Source: Alteromonas aquimaris (GTDB lineage: Bacteria; Pseudomonadota; Gammaproteobacteria; Enterobacterales; Alteromonadaceae). Taken from it: a stretch of 64,000 nt of DNA. A program made the position numbers and the translations under genes. The DNA is taken from assembly GCF_026183695.1 (NCBI RefSeq), contig NZ_JAPFRD010000011.1, positions 532,796-596,795 of the forward strand, written 5' to 3'. Shown one piece after another: positions 26,267 through 36,606 of the stretch (positions are counted from its first letter, which is position 1; each line of letters begins with the position of its first letter). The notes below the pieces were generated by a model that was given only the letters and a program-made list of their open reading frames with translations, was not told the origin of the DNA and did no database searches.

Positions 26267-27079
26267 TCAGCGCTGGCCGTTTGATTGTTGTTCTACCTTC
26301 TCCCGCAGACGGACTAACTCGTCCATCAGATCATGCATGGTCGGTTCATTACTGGCTTCTTCTTCCAACTTGCGTGCCTTTGCGCTTTCCTGCTCCATAA
26401 CGTTCACTACGATCCCAATAACCATATTCAAAAAGGCGAATGCGGTAAAAAAGATAAAGGTCAAATAGAAAATCCAGCTTAAGCTATAGACTTCCTGGGT
26501 TTCATACATCACATCCGTCCAATCTTCGAATGTCATGATTCTAAACAGGGTAAGCAATGAAATGGTAATATCTCCCCATAAGACGGGGTTGATTTGTTCA
26601 AATAAGGTAGAGCCAATGGCCGCGTAGATATAGAAAATAATAAACATCAATAGCATCACGTATCCCAGCTGGGGCAAGGCCTTAACGAGTGATACCAGCA
26701 ATACGCGCAGTTCGGGAATAATCGAAATCATCCTAAGTACCCTGAAAACCCGCACTAAGCGAGCCACTACCGCAAGTTCAGCATCGTCTGCCGGGATAAG
26801 GCTGATCAACACTATCAAGGTATCAAACCAGTTCCAGAAGCTTTTGAAAAAGTAGCGCTTATTCGGTTCGGCTAAAAAACGAATGCTGATTTCAGTAAGG
26901 AAAAACAAGCTGATAAACCAGTCAAGAATAAGCGTCACGCTGGCGAAAGAGGGTGGCATATCGTATGTTTTAGCCCCAACCAATAACGCGGATATAACGA
27001 TGACTGCTATGACAAAGCTCTCGAAAAGCTTGTTAGCGCGAATTTTTTCAAATTTGTCGTGAAGCTGGGTAACGTTCAT
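26267..27079 (-). CDS. Voltage-gated cation channel subunit (bacterial Nav-like)
   Basis: Single-domain 6-TM ion channel of 270 residues that would assemble as a tetramer in the inner membrane. S1-S4 occupy about 17-125, and S4 carries four arginines spaced by three (R107, R110, R113, R116). The pore loop has TFEDW at 183-187 in the place of TLESW of NaChBac-type channels. S6 is about 202-228, followed by a charged coiled coil (228-265), as in bacterial Nav channels. The extra acidic residue in the filter leaves Na+ versus Ca2+ selectivity open. It is monocistronic and convergent with the 36-aa ORF. Confidence 0.85.
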   Translation of the reverse strand: MNVTQLHDKFEKIRANKLFESFVIAVIVISALLVGAKTYDMPPSFASVTLILDWFISLFFLTEISIRFLAEPNKRYFFKSFWNWFDTLIVLISLIPADDAELAVVARLVRVFRVLRMISIIPELRVLLVSLVKALPQLGYVMLLMFIIFYIYAAIGSTLFEQINPVLWGDITISLLTLFRIMTFEDWTDVMYETQEVYSLSWIFYLTFIFFTAFAFLNMVIGIVVNVMEQESAKARKLEEEASNEPTMHDLMDELVRLREKVEQQSNGQR

Positions 27080-27301
27080 TGTGCTAAGGTTGGTTACGAC
27101 TGGGGCGCGGATTATAACAACGGTGAGCCGGATTAGGAAAATGCTTTTGCTATCAGGTTCACTTTTCGCTATCCAGTTAACATTTTTTAGATCGCGTGCG
27201 TGAATCTGCCACTCACGTGGGGGCTAACCGTTTTGCTATAGCGCGTTTATAACAGGTGCGCTTCATCGCGCTGCGTCACAAACTGCTTGCGTTTGGTCTT
27301 T

Positions 27302-27330
27302 AGAGTTAGCTAATATACCCGGCTAACTCT
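27302..27330 (+). promoter_or_regulatory. Stem-loop in the leader of the 55-aa ORF
   Basis: Perfect 9-bp inverted repeat AGAGTTAGC (27302-27310) and GCTAACTCT (27322-27330) with an 11-nt AT-rich loop, ending 24 bp before the start codon at 27355. It could be a leader hairpin or a dyad operator. There is no T run directly after it. Confidence 0.45.
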
Positions 27331-27354
27331 CACTCTTTATAAAAAGGCGAGTTC

Positions 27355-27522
27355 ATGGAAGAGAAAATTCAATTGATACAAGGCAAGTGTGTGCAATTAT
27401 CTAAAGAGCTGGAGCATTACAACATAGCAAAGGGGAACGTGTCAGAACTAAAAGAAAAACTGGCAGGTTTTCTGGAATTGTTGGAACAGTTCGATAACTG
27501 CTCAATAAATGACTCATTGTGA
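27355..27522 (+). CDS. Small coiled-coil protein, 55 aa
   Basis: ATG-initiated frame of 55 codons with GGCGAG a few bases upstream. The sequence is strongly helical with heptad-like leucine and isoleucine spacing (QLSKELEHYNIAKGNVSELK) and two Cys residues (12 and 49). No signal peptide or membrane segment is present. I recognise no family. It is flanked by the leader dyad at 27302-27330 and by a perfect hairpin at 27532-27560, which fits an independent small transcript. Confidence 0.5.
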   Translation: MEEKIQLIQGKCVQLSKELEHYNIAKGNVSELKEKLAGFLELLEQFDNCSINDSL

Positions 27523-27531
27523 ATTGAAGTA

Positions 27532-27560
27532 GCCAAACGTCTAGTCGTCAGACGTTTGGC
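27532..27560. terminator. Perfect 11-bp hairpin between the 55-aa ORF and tolC
   Basis: GCCAAACGTCT (27532-27542), 7-nt loop, AGACGTTTGGC (27550-27560). It starts 9 bp after the stop at 27522 and lies 37 bp beyond the tolC stop on the other strand. No clean U run follows on either side, so it may act as a transcript-end stabiliser or a Rho-independent terminator of low efficiency. Confidence 0.5.
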
Positions 27561-27597
27561 AGTTCACTTTTCACATTTCACTTTTCGCTGTTTGCTT

Positions 27598-28974
27598 TTA
27601 TTCTTCCACTACCGGCTCTAAGCCTTTGTTAATCATTTCAATATCATTTTGCGTTAAGTTTCCTGCCGCCCGTTTCAGATTCACTACAGCCTGAATGAAA
27701 TCATAACGAGCACTTGAAAGGTTTCGGCGGGCATCAAACAGATTCCGCGTACTGGTCAGTACGTCGACAATGGTACGAGTACCCACATCGAAGCCCGCTT
27801 CCGTGGCTTGCAATGCGCTGCGTGCTGACACAACAGCCTGCTCTAACGCGCGGATAGTCGAGATAGATGCTTTGACATCGTTATAGGAGCTGCGCACAGA
27901 TTGCACCGTTTGGCGGTAGCTGAATTCTAAATCTTCACTCGCTGATACATAAAGGTGACGAGCTTGATCAGCTAAAGCCGACGTTCTGAAGCCAGAAAAG
28001 ATGGGAACTGAAAGTTGAACCGTTGCGCTGTAGCTATCTTGATAAGGCGTTTCATATGCGTCAACGAATGGCTGGCCAGATTCTGTCACACCTTCCGACT
28101 CCACATCATTTTTTGATTTACCTGCATTGGCAACAAACCCTAAAGTAGGTAAATGACCAGCACGCGCATTAGAAATATCTTCTTTGGCGATATCAACCGC
28201 TAAGCGATTGGCCAGCAGGGTTAAATTTTTGTCTTCTGCAATGCTTAGCCATTCGTTCACATTTTGTGGCGCGGGGGGCTCAGCTGAGAAGTTTTCGGTA
28301 TCCAAGCCGTATAATTTATCGTGATATTTTCCGGTTATCACCCGCAACGATTCTAGCGCAAACTCTAACTGGTTCTCGGCCTGGATTTCCTGTGCCACAG
28401 TGTTATCAAAGTTGGCCTGTGCTTCGTGCACATCAGTAATCGCGGTAAGACCCACTTCAAAGCGCTGGCGAGTCTGCTCTAACTGGCGCTCAATCGCGCG
28501 CTTTTCAGCGCGTACAAAAGTGACATTGTCACGGGCACGCAGCACATCAAAATAGGCAGTCACCACGCGCACAATAAGCTCTTGCATCGTTGCGGCATAT
28601 TGCGCATCACTTTGTTCCGCTACTTTCTCTGCTCTGTTTAGGCCAACCCAGTTAGCGTGATCGTACAGCGACATCGATAGGTCAAGCCCATATGATGACG
28701 TATCGGCGTCAGTGTCGAGAGTAAACGTCTGACTTCCAAGATTCTGTGTACGCTCCCCACCTGACATGGTGTAAGAAACGTAGCCGGACAGTTGCGGAAG
28801 TAAATTGGCGCGGCTCACCGCAATACCTTCGAAAGAAGCATCACGCTGTGCCTTTGCCCGGTTAACTAGCGGATCATTCGCTTTGGCCTGTTGATAAACT
28901 TGTAATAAATCATCAGCAAATGCAGACGTTGACAGCCCCATCCCAATGATCAGCGTCAGTAAAGTTTTTTTCAT
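27598..28974 (-). CDS. tolC: Outer-membrane efflux channel TolC
   Basis: Outer-membrane channel-tunnel of tripartite efflux pumps and type I secretion. The product is 458 residues from the ATG at 28974, preceded by GGAAGG at 7-bp spacing; the longer TTG form overlaps that RBS and is rejected. The signal peptide ends SAFA-DDLLQVYQQAKANDP. The two OEP repeats show the family motifs LLPQLSGYVSYTMS and RQRFEVGLTAITDV, then again near FDVGTRTIVDVLTS. It is divergent from nudF, as in E. coli, with 240 bp between starts, so the intergenic region must carry both promoters. Confidence 0.94.
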   Translation of the reverse strand: MKKTLLTLIIGMGLSTSAFADDLLQVYQQAKANDPLVNRAKAQRDASFEGIAVSRANLLPQLSGYVSYTMSGGERTQNLGSQTFTLDTDADTSSYGLDLSMSLYDHANWVGLNRAEKVAEQSDAQYAATMQELIVRVVTAYFDVLRARDNVTFVRAEKRAIERQLEQTRQRFEVGLTAITDVHEAQANFDNTVAQEIQAENQLEFALESLRVITGKYHDKLYGLDTENFSAEPPAPQNVNEWLSIAEDKNLTLLANRLAVDIAKEDISNARAGHLPTLGFVANAGKSKNDVESEGVTESGQPFVDAYETPYQDSYSATVQLSVPIFSGFRTSALADQARHLYVSASEDLEFSYRQTVQSVRSSYNDVKASISTIRALEQAVVSARSALQATEAGFDVGTRTIVDVLTSTRNLFDARRNLSSARYDFIQAVVNLKRAAGNLTQNDIEMINKGLEPVVEE

Positions 28975-29214
28975 GAATGCGCCTTCCAATTTTTAATCTT
29001 TGGCCGATTTAGGCCTAACAATGTGCCAAGTGTATGAAATTTTTTTACCTGCAAACAGCAACTTGTAGTAACAGTCAATGTTTATCTGTAACAGAATATG
29101 TATTTTCGTTCGCGTTTCTCATTCTGTTATGGCTGCTTTTTACGATACCATGCTACAGTGAATTAGTATTCACGATAAAGATGATAACGGTTTTATCAAC
29201 GGAAGTGACGGCAG

Positions 29215-29844
29215 ATGAGCAATGAATTTCTAACTTTCACCTCAAAAGACATCGAAATTATTGATAAAAAACGGGTTTATGACGGTTTTTTCAAAATGGT
29301 TCGGTACGACTTTAAGCACAAACTTTTTGCGGGAGGCTGGAGCGATGTGGTGCGGCGCGAAATATTCGAGCGTGGTCACGCTGTGGCTGTGTTGCCCTAC
29401 GATCCCGACCATGACGAGTTTGTGTTAATCGAACAAGTCAGAATTGGCGCGCAAGCCACCGCTGACACACCTTGGTTAATGGAAGTTATTGCGGGCATTA
29501 TTGATGAAGGCGAAACCGAAGAAAACGTGTGTCACCGTGAAGCGCAGGAAGAAGCGGGTATCCGTTTAACCAAGTTAACCAAGGCACTCAGCTATCTGGT
29601 TAGCCCGGGAGGAACGACTGAACGGGTACACATCTTTGTGGCACAGTGTGATGCTTCATTAGCCAAGGGAATACATGGCTTAGATGATGAATCAGAAGAC
29701 ATTAGAGTGCATAGAATAAGTTCGACCCGCGCGCGCGAGTGGTTGGAAAGTGGCATTATCGACAACGCTGCCGCCATAATTGCGCTACAATGGTTTTTTA
29801 TGAACCGAGAATCTTTACTTCAGAAATGGCGCGAATGTGAGTAG
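29215..29844 (+). CDS. nudF: ADP-ribose pyrophosphatase NudF
   Basis: Hydrolyses ADP-ribose to AMP and ribose-5-phosphate. Its 209 residues equal the E. coli length. The Nudix box is intact: G94, E100, R108-E109, E112-E113 and G115. The adjoining LSYLVSPGGTTERVHIFVAQ is the ADPRase hallmark. It is the first gene of a five-gene operon (nudF-yqiB-cpdA-yqiA-parE) conserved with enterobacteria, and it overlaps the next gene by 8 bp. Confidence 0.95.
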   Translation: MSNEFLTFTSKDIEIIDKKRVYDGFFKMVRYDFKHKLFAGGWSDVVRREIFERGHAVAVLPYDPDHDEFVLIEQVRIGAQATADTPWLMEVIAGIIDEGETEENVCHREAQEEAGIRLTKLTKALSYLVSPGGTTERVHIFVAQCDASLAKGIHGLDDESEDIRVHRISSTRAREWLESGIIDNAAAIIALQWFFMNRESLLQKWRECE

Positions 29845-30274
29845 TAAAAGTCGTAAATATGTCCCTCCGTTGGCGAGCATGCAGGCTGTGTGTGAACACA
29901 ACTACAGTCGTTTTCTGCGCATGCTTCCTGACTGTGATACCGAAGAATTGAGCTATCGTTTTACCATTGCGGAAGGACTTGCGTATTGTATTACTATTCT
30001 TGACTCAGCACGTTACACTAGCACGGTTGCCATCGAACAGGTAAATCAGCGCGCTCCCGCATTTATGAAACCCTGTATGGTGGTCAGACTGTATCACGAT
30101 GCAAAAATGGCGGAAGTGGTAAGCAGTCAGAATACCGGAGCATTAGCTGCGTCTTATCACTATCCAAATGCAAAAATGCATGCCAAGAATGAAAAACAGA
30201 TGGTCAACGTATTTTTAGCCGAATGGCTGCAATTTTGTATTAAAAGTCGTCCGCAAGTTTTAGATGAGGTGTGA
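29837..30274 (+). CDS. yqiB: DUF1249 family protein (YqiB-like)
   Basis: Conserved cytoplasmic protein of 145 residues with no known activity. The family pattern is visible: an N-terminal MQAVCEHNYSRFLRMLP, a central VVRLYHDAKMAEVV and a C-terminal NVFLAEWLQFC. The start is GTG at 29837 within the nudF 3' end (8-bp overlap). The gene sits in the same position as yqiB between nudF and cpdA in E. coli. Confidence 0.88.
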   Translation: MSSKSRKYVPPLASMQAVCEHNYSRFLRMLPDCDTEELSYRFTIAEGLAYCITILDSARYTSTVAIEQVNQRAPAFMKPCMVVRLYHDAKMAEVVSSQNTGALAASYHYPNAKMHAKNEKQMVNVFLAEWLQFCIKSRPQVLDEV

Positions 30275-31008
30275 TGCGCCTTATTCAGTTATCAGATTGC
30301 CATTTGTTTGGTGACTGCAGCCGCACAGGTTATGCCTCGGTTAATCCTTATCAAAGTTTAAAAGCGGTGTTAGACCAAACCGCCTCTTTGCTGCCTGACC
30401 TGGTGCTGGTAACCGGTGATATCAGCGGTGACAGCAGCGAACAAAGTTATCAGCACTTTTTAACATTAATTCAACCTATCCTGCCCAACGTCGAGGTCAA
30501 AATCATTGCCGGCAACCACGATAGTAATCCTTTCTTTGAAAAATCATTAAGTGAGTATTCACTTGTTGCAAGTCACCCTTGGGTAAAGGATAACTGGGTG
30601 ATGCATGGGCTGGATAGTCGACATGAGCACACCTTGGGAAAAGTTTCTGACTTACAGCTTGACCTGCTTCAAGCAGCGCTAAACCATCACCCCAGTGCTA
30701 ATCATTTTATAGCACTGCATCACCATCCTTTGCCTGCAGACAGTTGGATGGATAACCACCCGTTAGTGGATGCTGAAGCGTTTATTAGTCTGGTTAACGC
30801 CAACCCGCAGATTAAAGCAGTGGTCCACGGGCATGTTCACTTCCCGCTTCAGCGTCAGATAGGGACGACTCCAGTACTGGGTGTTCCCTCGACGTGTTGG
30901 CAATGGGAGATGACGACCGACTTTGCAATTTCATCTGAACGACCCGGCCTGCGGATTTTTGATCTTCAGGACAACGGTTCATGGACAACTCAAATCAGGA
31001 GAGTGTAG
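30274..31008 (+). CDS. cpdA: 3',5'-cyclic-AMP phosphodiesterase CpdA
   Basis: Metallophosphoesterase that degrades cAMP and so tunes CRP-dependent regulation. The metal-binding motifs are present in order: D8-x-H10 (LSDCHLF), GDISGD, GNHDSN, an HHHP block and GHVHFP. I chose the ATG at 30274, which overlaps the preceding TGA by one base and follows GAGGTG; the open frame has a GTG one codon earlier. It ends TAGTG, overlapping yqiA by one base. Confidence 0.92.
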   Translation: MRLIQLSDCHLFGDCSRTGYASVNPYQSLKAVLDQTASLLPDLVLVTGDISGDSSEQSYQHFLTLIQPILPNVEVKIIAGNHDSNPFFEKSLSEYSLVASHPWVKDNWVMHGLDSRHEHTLGKVSDLQLDLLQAALNHHPSANHFIALHHHPLPADSWMDNHPLVDAEAFISLVNANPQIKAVVHGHVHFPLQRQIGTTPVLGVPSTCWQWEMTTDFAISSERPGLRIFDLQDNGSWTTQIRRV

Positions 31009-31595
31009 TGCGAGAGATTTTATACTTGCATGGGTTTTTAAGTTCCCCACAGTCACAGAAGGCCACACAGGTTAGAGAATACTTCGCGAAATATCACCCA
31101 GATGTCACCGTCTATTTCCCCACGTTGCCAAACATTCCGAATAAAGTGAGTGAGTATTTACTTCAATATGTGGAGAGAAACCTGAAGTCGGTTGAGAACG
31201 GACTGAAGGTGATCGGCAGCTCTATGGGAGGCTATTTAGCCACCTGGCTGGTAGAAAAATACGGCGGTAAGGCGGTATTAATTAATCCCGCGGTTAAACC
31301 GTTTGAACTGTTGCAAGACTACCTGGGTGAGCACGTCAACCCGTATAGTCGGGAGACCTTTACCCTCACAGAAGAAGATATTACCTTTCTAAGACAGCTT
31401 GATACCCCGACATTAACCCAACCTGATCGTTACCGGGTGATGCTGCAAACCGGCGATGAAACCTTAGACTATAAAGAGGCCAAGGCGAAATATCAGCATA
31501 GCTTGTTAGTGGTAGAGGAAGGGGGCGACCATAGTTTTCAAGGGTTTGAGAACCACCTGGATGAAATTGCCAGTTTTCTGGTAGCAAGTACCTAG
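31008..31595 (+). CDS. yqiA: Esterase YqiA
   Basis: Small alpha/beta hydrolase of about 195 residues. The lipase-like elbow is VIGSSMGGYLATWL, with Ser as likely nucleophile. ILYLHGFLSSPQSQKA forms the oxyanion region. A C-terminal His is seen in GGDHSFQGFE. E. coli YqiA hydrolyses short acyl esters; the natural substrate is unknown. The GTG at 31008 overlaps the cpdA TAG by one base, has GGAGAG upstream and matches the E. coli N-terminus, so it is preferred to the ATG at 30981. Confidence 0.9.
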   Translation: MREILYLHGFLSSPQSQKATQVREYFAKYHPDVTVYFPTLPNIPNKVSEYLLQYVERNLKSVENGLKVIGSSMGGYLATWLVEKYGGKAVLINPAVKPFELLQDYLGEHVNPYSRETFTLTEEDITFLRQLDTPTLTQPDRYRVMLQTGDETLDYKEAKAKYQHSLLVVEEGGDHSFQGFENHLDEIASFLVAST

Positions 31596-31648
31596 GATAA
31601 GCAATTGCCGGGAACTTACACCCCTGATAACATCCTCTAACGACTTGA

Positions 31649-33604
<1,956 letters not shown>

Positions 33605-33703
33605 CCTCAATCCAGACATTGTAGGAGCACTAGCAATCTCAGATTGTTCACTGGCAGGCGCGGAACACGTATACCGTTCATCGCCTGCTGGCTAAAGTGC
33701 TGC

Positions 33704-34642
33704 TTAATTAGACAAAAACTCCGCCTCGTCACGCATTAGCGCCAGTTGCTGCCTGACATCTTCCAGGTTGGCATTGGCGACTTCATAGAATCGCGGTGAT
33801 AAGTTAATTGCCCGTTCAAAGAAGTGTTCTGCCTCCTCGTAACGCTTTTCCAACATCAGAAAGTAACCTAGGTCATTGTACGCCTGTGCATCCGACATGA
33901 CTTGGTTCAGAGTTTGGTAGGCTTTGTTGTATCTGCCCATGCGCGTGTATACCAGCCCCAGATTGGTCCAAGCGCGCTTATAAGCCGGTGTGGAATCAAT
34001 GGCTTCACGAAAGCGTTGTACGGCAGCTTCATAGTTGCCCGACAGGTATTCGGAGTAGCCAAAGTTTGTCAGTACCACCGGGTTGCGCGGGAACGATTGC
34101 AGACACAGCGCATACACTTCTCTGGCCTGCTCATATTTGCCCATTAAATCGTAGGTCACCGCAAGCCCGTTATAGGCAAGGAGAGGGGAGTCGTTATCTA
34201 ACGCAACATAATGACGGCTAAGTGACGAAGCGTTACCTAAGCGTTCCTGATCCTCAACGGTCGCCTGTAATAGATGGGTAGAGGCCTCCGTGAGTTGTTT
34301 GTTTTCCAGAAAAATCAGACCGGCTTCAGTCAGGGCTTTTGAGTGGGCAGGATCAAGTACCAACACCCGTTTCAACATTTGTAGCGCAAAATCGTTCTTA
34401 CCCAAACGTTTATTAAGATCAGCAATTTGATACAGCAGGTTAATATCGTCAGGGGTATTTTCCAGCGCTTTAAGGTAATAAATCAGCGCTTTTTCCAACT
34501 CCATCGCGCGTTCATAGTGTCCGGCCATGGTAAGCATTTGCTCGTCTGAGGCCTGCGCCCTTTCTTCGAGGTCGGCGGTACGGGTAGCACTGCAGCCTGC
34601 AAGTAACCCAGTAAGTAAAAATAATACGAGCAAATATTTCAT
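33704..34642 (-). CDS. tadD: Tad pilus TPR lipoprotein TadD
   Basis: Pilotin-like TPR lipoprotein for secretin or pilus assembly. The ATG at 34642 is chosen because AAAGGA lies at 6-bp spacing; the upstream ATG abuts it. The lipobox is LLAGC. The mature protein has about six TPR units (for example YERAMELEKALIYYLKALEN and AWTNLGLVYTRMGRYNKAYQ). It is the last gene of the minus-strand Tad cluster, with its RBS overlapping the end of tadC. It converges with parE across about 100 bp. Confidence 0.85.
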   Translation of the reverse strand: MKYLLVLFLLTGLLAGCSATRTADLEERAQASDEQMLTMAGHYERAMELEKALIYYLKALENTPDDINLLYQIADLNKRLGKNDFALQMLKRVLVLDPAHSKALTEAGLIFLENKQLTEASTHLLQATVEDQERLGNASSLSRHYVALDNDSPLLAYNGLAVTYDLMGKYEQAREVYALCLQSFPRNPVVLTNFGYSEYLSGNYEAAVQRFREAIDSTPAYKRAWTNLGLVYTRMGRYNKAYQTLNQVMSDAQAYNDLGYFLMLEKRYEEAEHFFERAINLSPRFYEVANANLEDVRQQLALMRDEAEFLSN

Positions 34643-34652
34643 AATCATTCCT

Positions 34653-35627
34653 TTAAAATGCGAGATCCCACACCTGCACCACTTTTATGACGGCGGGTCC
34701 AATTGCGACAATAAAAAATGACGGCCATATACAGACCATCATTGGAAAAACCATTTTCACCGCTACTTTAGCGGCCATTTCTTCGGCAGCCTGTAGCCGC
34801 TTATCGCGATACTCTTCTGCATAGACACGGACGGTTTCGGCTACGCCCGTGCCTAACCGGATGCTTTGTACAATGACCGAGTTAAGCCCTCTGATATCAT
34901 CCAGGCCGGTGCGGTGGCCAAACTCTTCGAGGGCTTGCGCCAAAGGAATGCCCACTTTGACTTTTTTTACTACCAGCGAAAGTTCTTCAGCAAGGTACGG
35001 ATGTACCGCGCGTAACTCTTTGCTAACGCGCTGGAAAGACTCGAGCAAGCCTAAGCCGGACTCACAGCAAACCACGAGCAGATCGAGCGCATCGGGAAAG
35101 CATTTTCGTAACTTGCCCATTCGGCTTGCGGCCAGTTTGCCTAATACGATGCCCGGCAAAATGAAAAATCCACCTATCACCGCCAGAATCAGGTAAAGCG
35201 AAATCATCGTGCTGAGATCGGTAAATTGCGTATTGATTAAAAAGGCCACGCCCACGCCCAACAACAATGAGAACAGGCGGATCGCATAATAGACTTTAAG
35301 GGCGTTTTCAGAATGAAATCCCGCATGGATCAGCAACGTACGTGTGGCTTTGTCTCTTTTCAGCGCGCTGGCAAATACCTTGCTGTTCCCTACTTTAGTC
35401 AGGGTAGATTCCAGATAAGCATGATAATTGGGTTCGCCCGCTGCCGCGGTGGTTTCGTTACGCAGGGTATCCACCTTACGTTTAATTGGCGAGTACATGC
35501 CACTGATAATGTAAAACAAGGCGATGGCAAAGGTCAGGCCGGCAAGCAGAGCAATACCCAGTACGGCATAATTGATGAGTTGTTCATCGCGAGTGAAGGT
35601 TTGCACAAAGCTAAGCAAGGATTCCAT
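34653..35627 (-). CDS. tadC: Tad platform protein TadC
   Basis: Inner-membrane platform protein of the Tad pilus with a GspF/T2SF domain, about 324 residues. The ATG at 35627 follows GGAGG, which is embedded in the last codons of tadB; the longer frame to 35666 is rejected. Hydrophobic segments lie near 15-40, 95-150 and 275-310. The cytoplasmic part has the T2SF pattern LLVVCCESGLGLLESFQRVS. It works as a pair with TadB beneath TadA. Confidence 0.88.
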   Translation of the reverse strand: MESLLSFVQTFTRDEQLINYAVLGIALLAGLTFAIALFYIISGMYSPIKRKVDTLRNETTAAAGEPNYHAYLESTLTKVGNSKVFASALKRDKATRTLLIHAGFHSENALKVYYAIRLFSLLLGVGVAFLINTQFTDLSTMISLYLILAVIGGFFILPGIVLGKLAASRMGKLRKCFPDALDLLVVCCESGLGLLESFQRVSKELRAVHPYLAEELSLVVKKVKVGIPLAQALEEFGHRTGLDDIRGLNSVIVQSIRLGTGVAETVRVYAEEYRDKRLQAAEEMAAKVAVKMVFPMMVCIWPSFFIVAIGPAVIKVVQVWDLAF

Positions 35628-35628
35628 T

Positions 35629-36597
35629 TTATACCTCCAACTCAAGCAGTTTTTTGATCCAGACAACGCCCGCCAGCATGCCGATCAAGCCCCATTTTAG
35701 TAAGTCATGGCCTGCTTCGGTGGTAAACAGTTCACTGATATAGGTGGGAGAGGTCAGGTACAACACGGCAAACAGCACAAAGGGTAACAGCACCAGTATC
35801 CAGCCACTCATACGCCCCTCGGCCGACAGGGTTTTTACCCGGCGGCGAAAACGAAAGCGCTGACGAATCAACACTGACAGTTTTTCAATATTTTCAGCCA
35901 GATTGCCCCCGGTTTCCTTCTGAATGTTCACCGCACTGGCAAAGGCCATGGCGGAAGTACTGGGGACCCGGCGCACAAAGGTCAGCATCGCAACTTTCAT
36001 ATCCGCGCCAAGGTTAATTTTCTGAAACAACAGCTTAAGTTCGTTACTTAAGTCCCCTTTGAGTTCTTCGAACACCAGCTTTAACGCTTCATTAAAGGCA
36101 TAACCAGCCTGCAGTCCCCGTTTCAACACATCCAGCGCTTCCGGAAACTGTTCTTCAATGCGCTCCATGCGCTTGGCAATGTTACGCTGTAATTTAAGGT
36201 GGAAGCCAGATAGCACCAGCGCAAGCACAACTAATACCACCGTAACATCCCGGGTCAGGGCATAAGTGGGAACGGCGGCAATAATGCTAAAAAGTAAGGC
36301 AAGGGCTATATATTCATGCCCTAACATTCGCGAACCGCTTAACTCCAACTTAAAGGTGATGCCTTTTATAAATGGACTTTCTTCTAGCGCTGCTCTAAAC
36401 GACGACAGCTCGCGCAAGCGGGAATTAATCAGTAACTGCTTAGGAAAATAGGTGTCCTTTTCAATCATCTCATCAAGCTGACGCTTAAGCTCGCGGCTAT
36501 CGGCTTTTTGTGGACTATTAACCGACACAAACAGCAACTGCGAAAGCAGTAACACCGCCATAAATACCAAACCCAGAAATGCCAGTTGAATACTCAT
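35629..36597 (-). CDS. tadB: Tad platform protein TadB
   Basis: Second T2SF-type inner-membrane platform protein, 322 residues. Membrane segments lie near 1-25, 90-135 and 265-315. The cytoplasmic core has RGLQAGYAFNEALKLV and the conserved MAFASAVNIQKETGGNLAE loop. AGGAGT precedes the ATG. It lies 9 bp after tadA and 1 bp before tadC. Confidence 0.9.
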   Translation of the reverse strand: MSIQLAFLGLVFMAVLLLSQLLFVSVNSPQKADSRELKRQLDEMIEKDTYFPKQLLINSRLRELSSFRAALEESPFIKGITFKLELSGSRMLGHEYIALALLFSIIAAVPTYALTRDVTVVLVVLALVLSGFHLKLQRNIAKRMERIEEQFPEALDVLKRGLQAGYAFNEALKLVFEELKGDLSNELKLLFQKINLGADMKVAMLTFVRRVPSTSAMAFASAVNIQKETGGNLAENIEKLSVLIRQRFRFRRRVKTLSAEGRMSGWILVLLPFVLFAVLYLTSPTYISELFTTEAGHDLLKWGLIGMLAGVVWIKKLLELEV

Positions 36598-36606
36598 TTT
36601 TGACTC

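Noticed and set aside
29034-29225. 63-codon plus-strand frame with a hydrophobic segment ahead of nudF
   Set aside because: No RBS, overlaps the nudF start by 11 bp and occupies the divergent tolC-nudF promoter region; likely chance.
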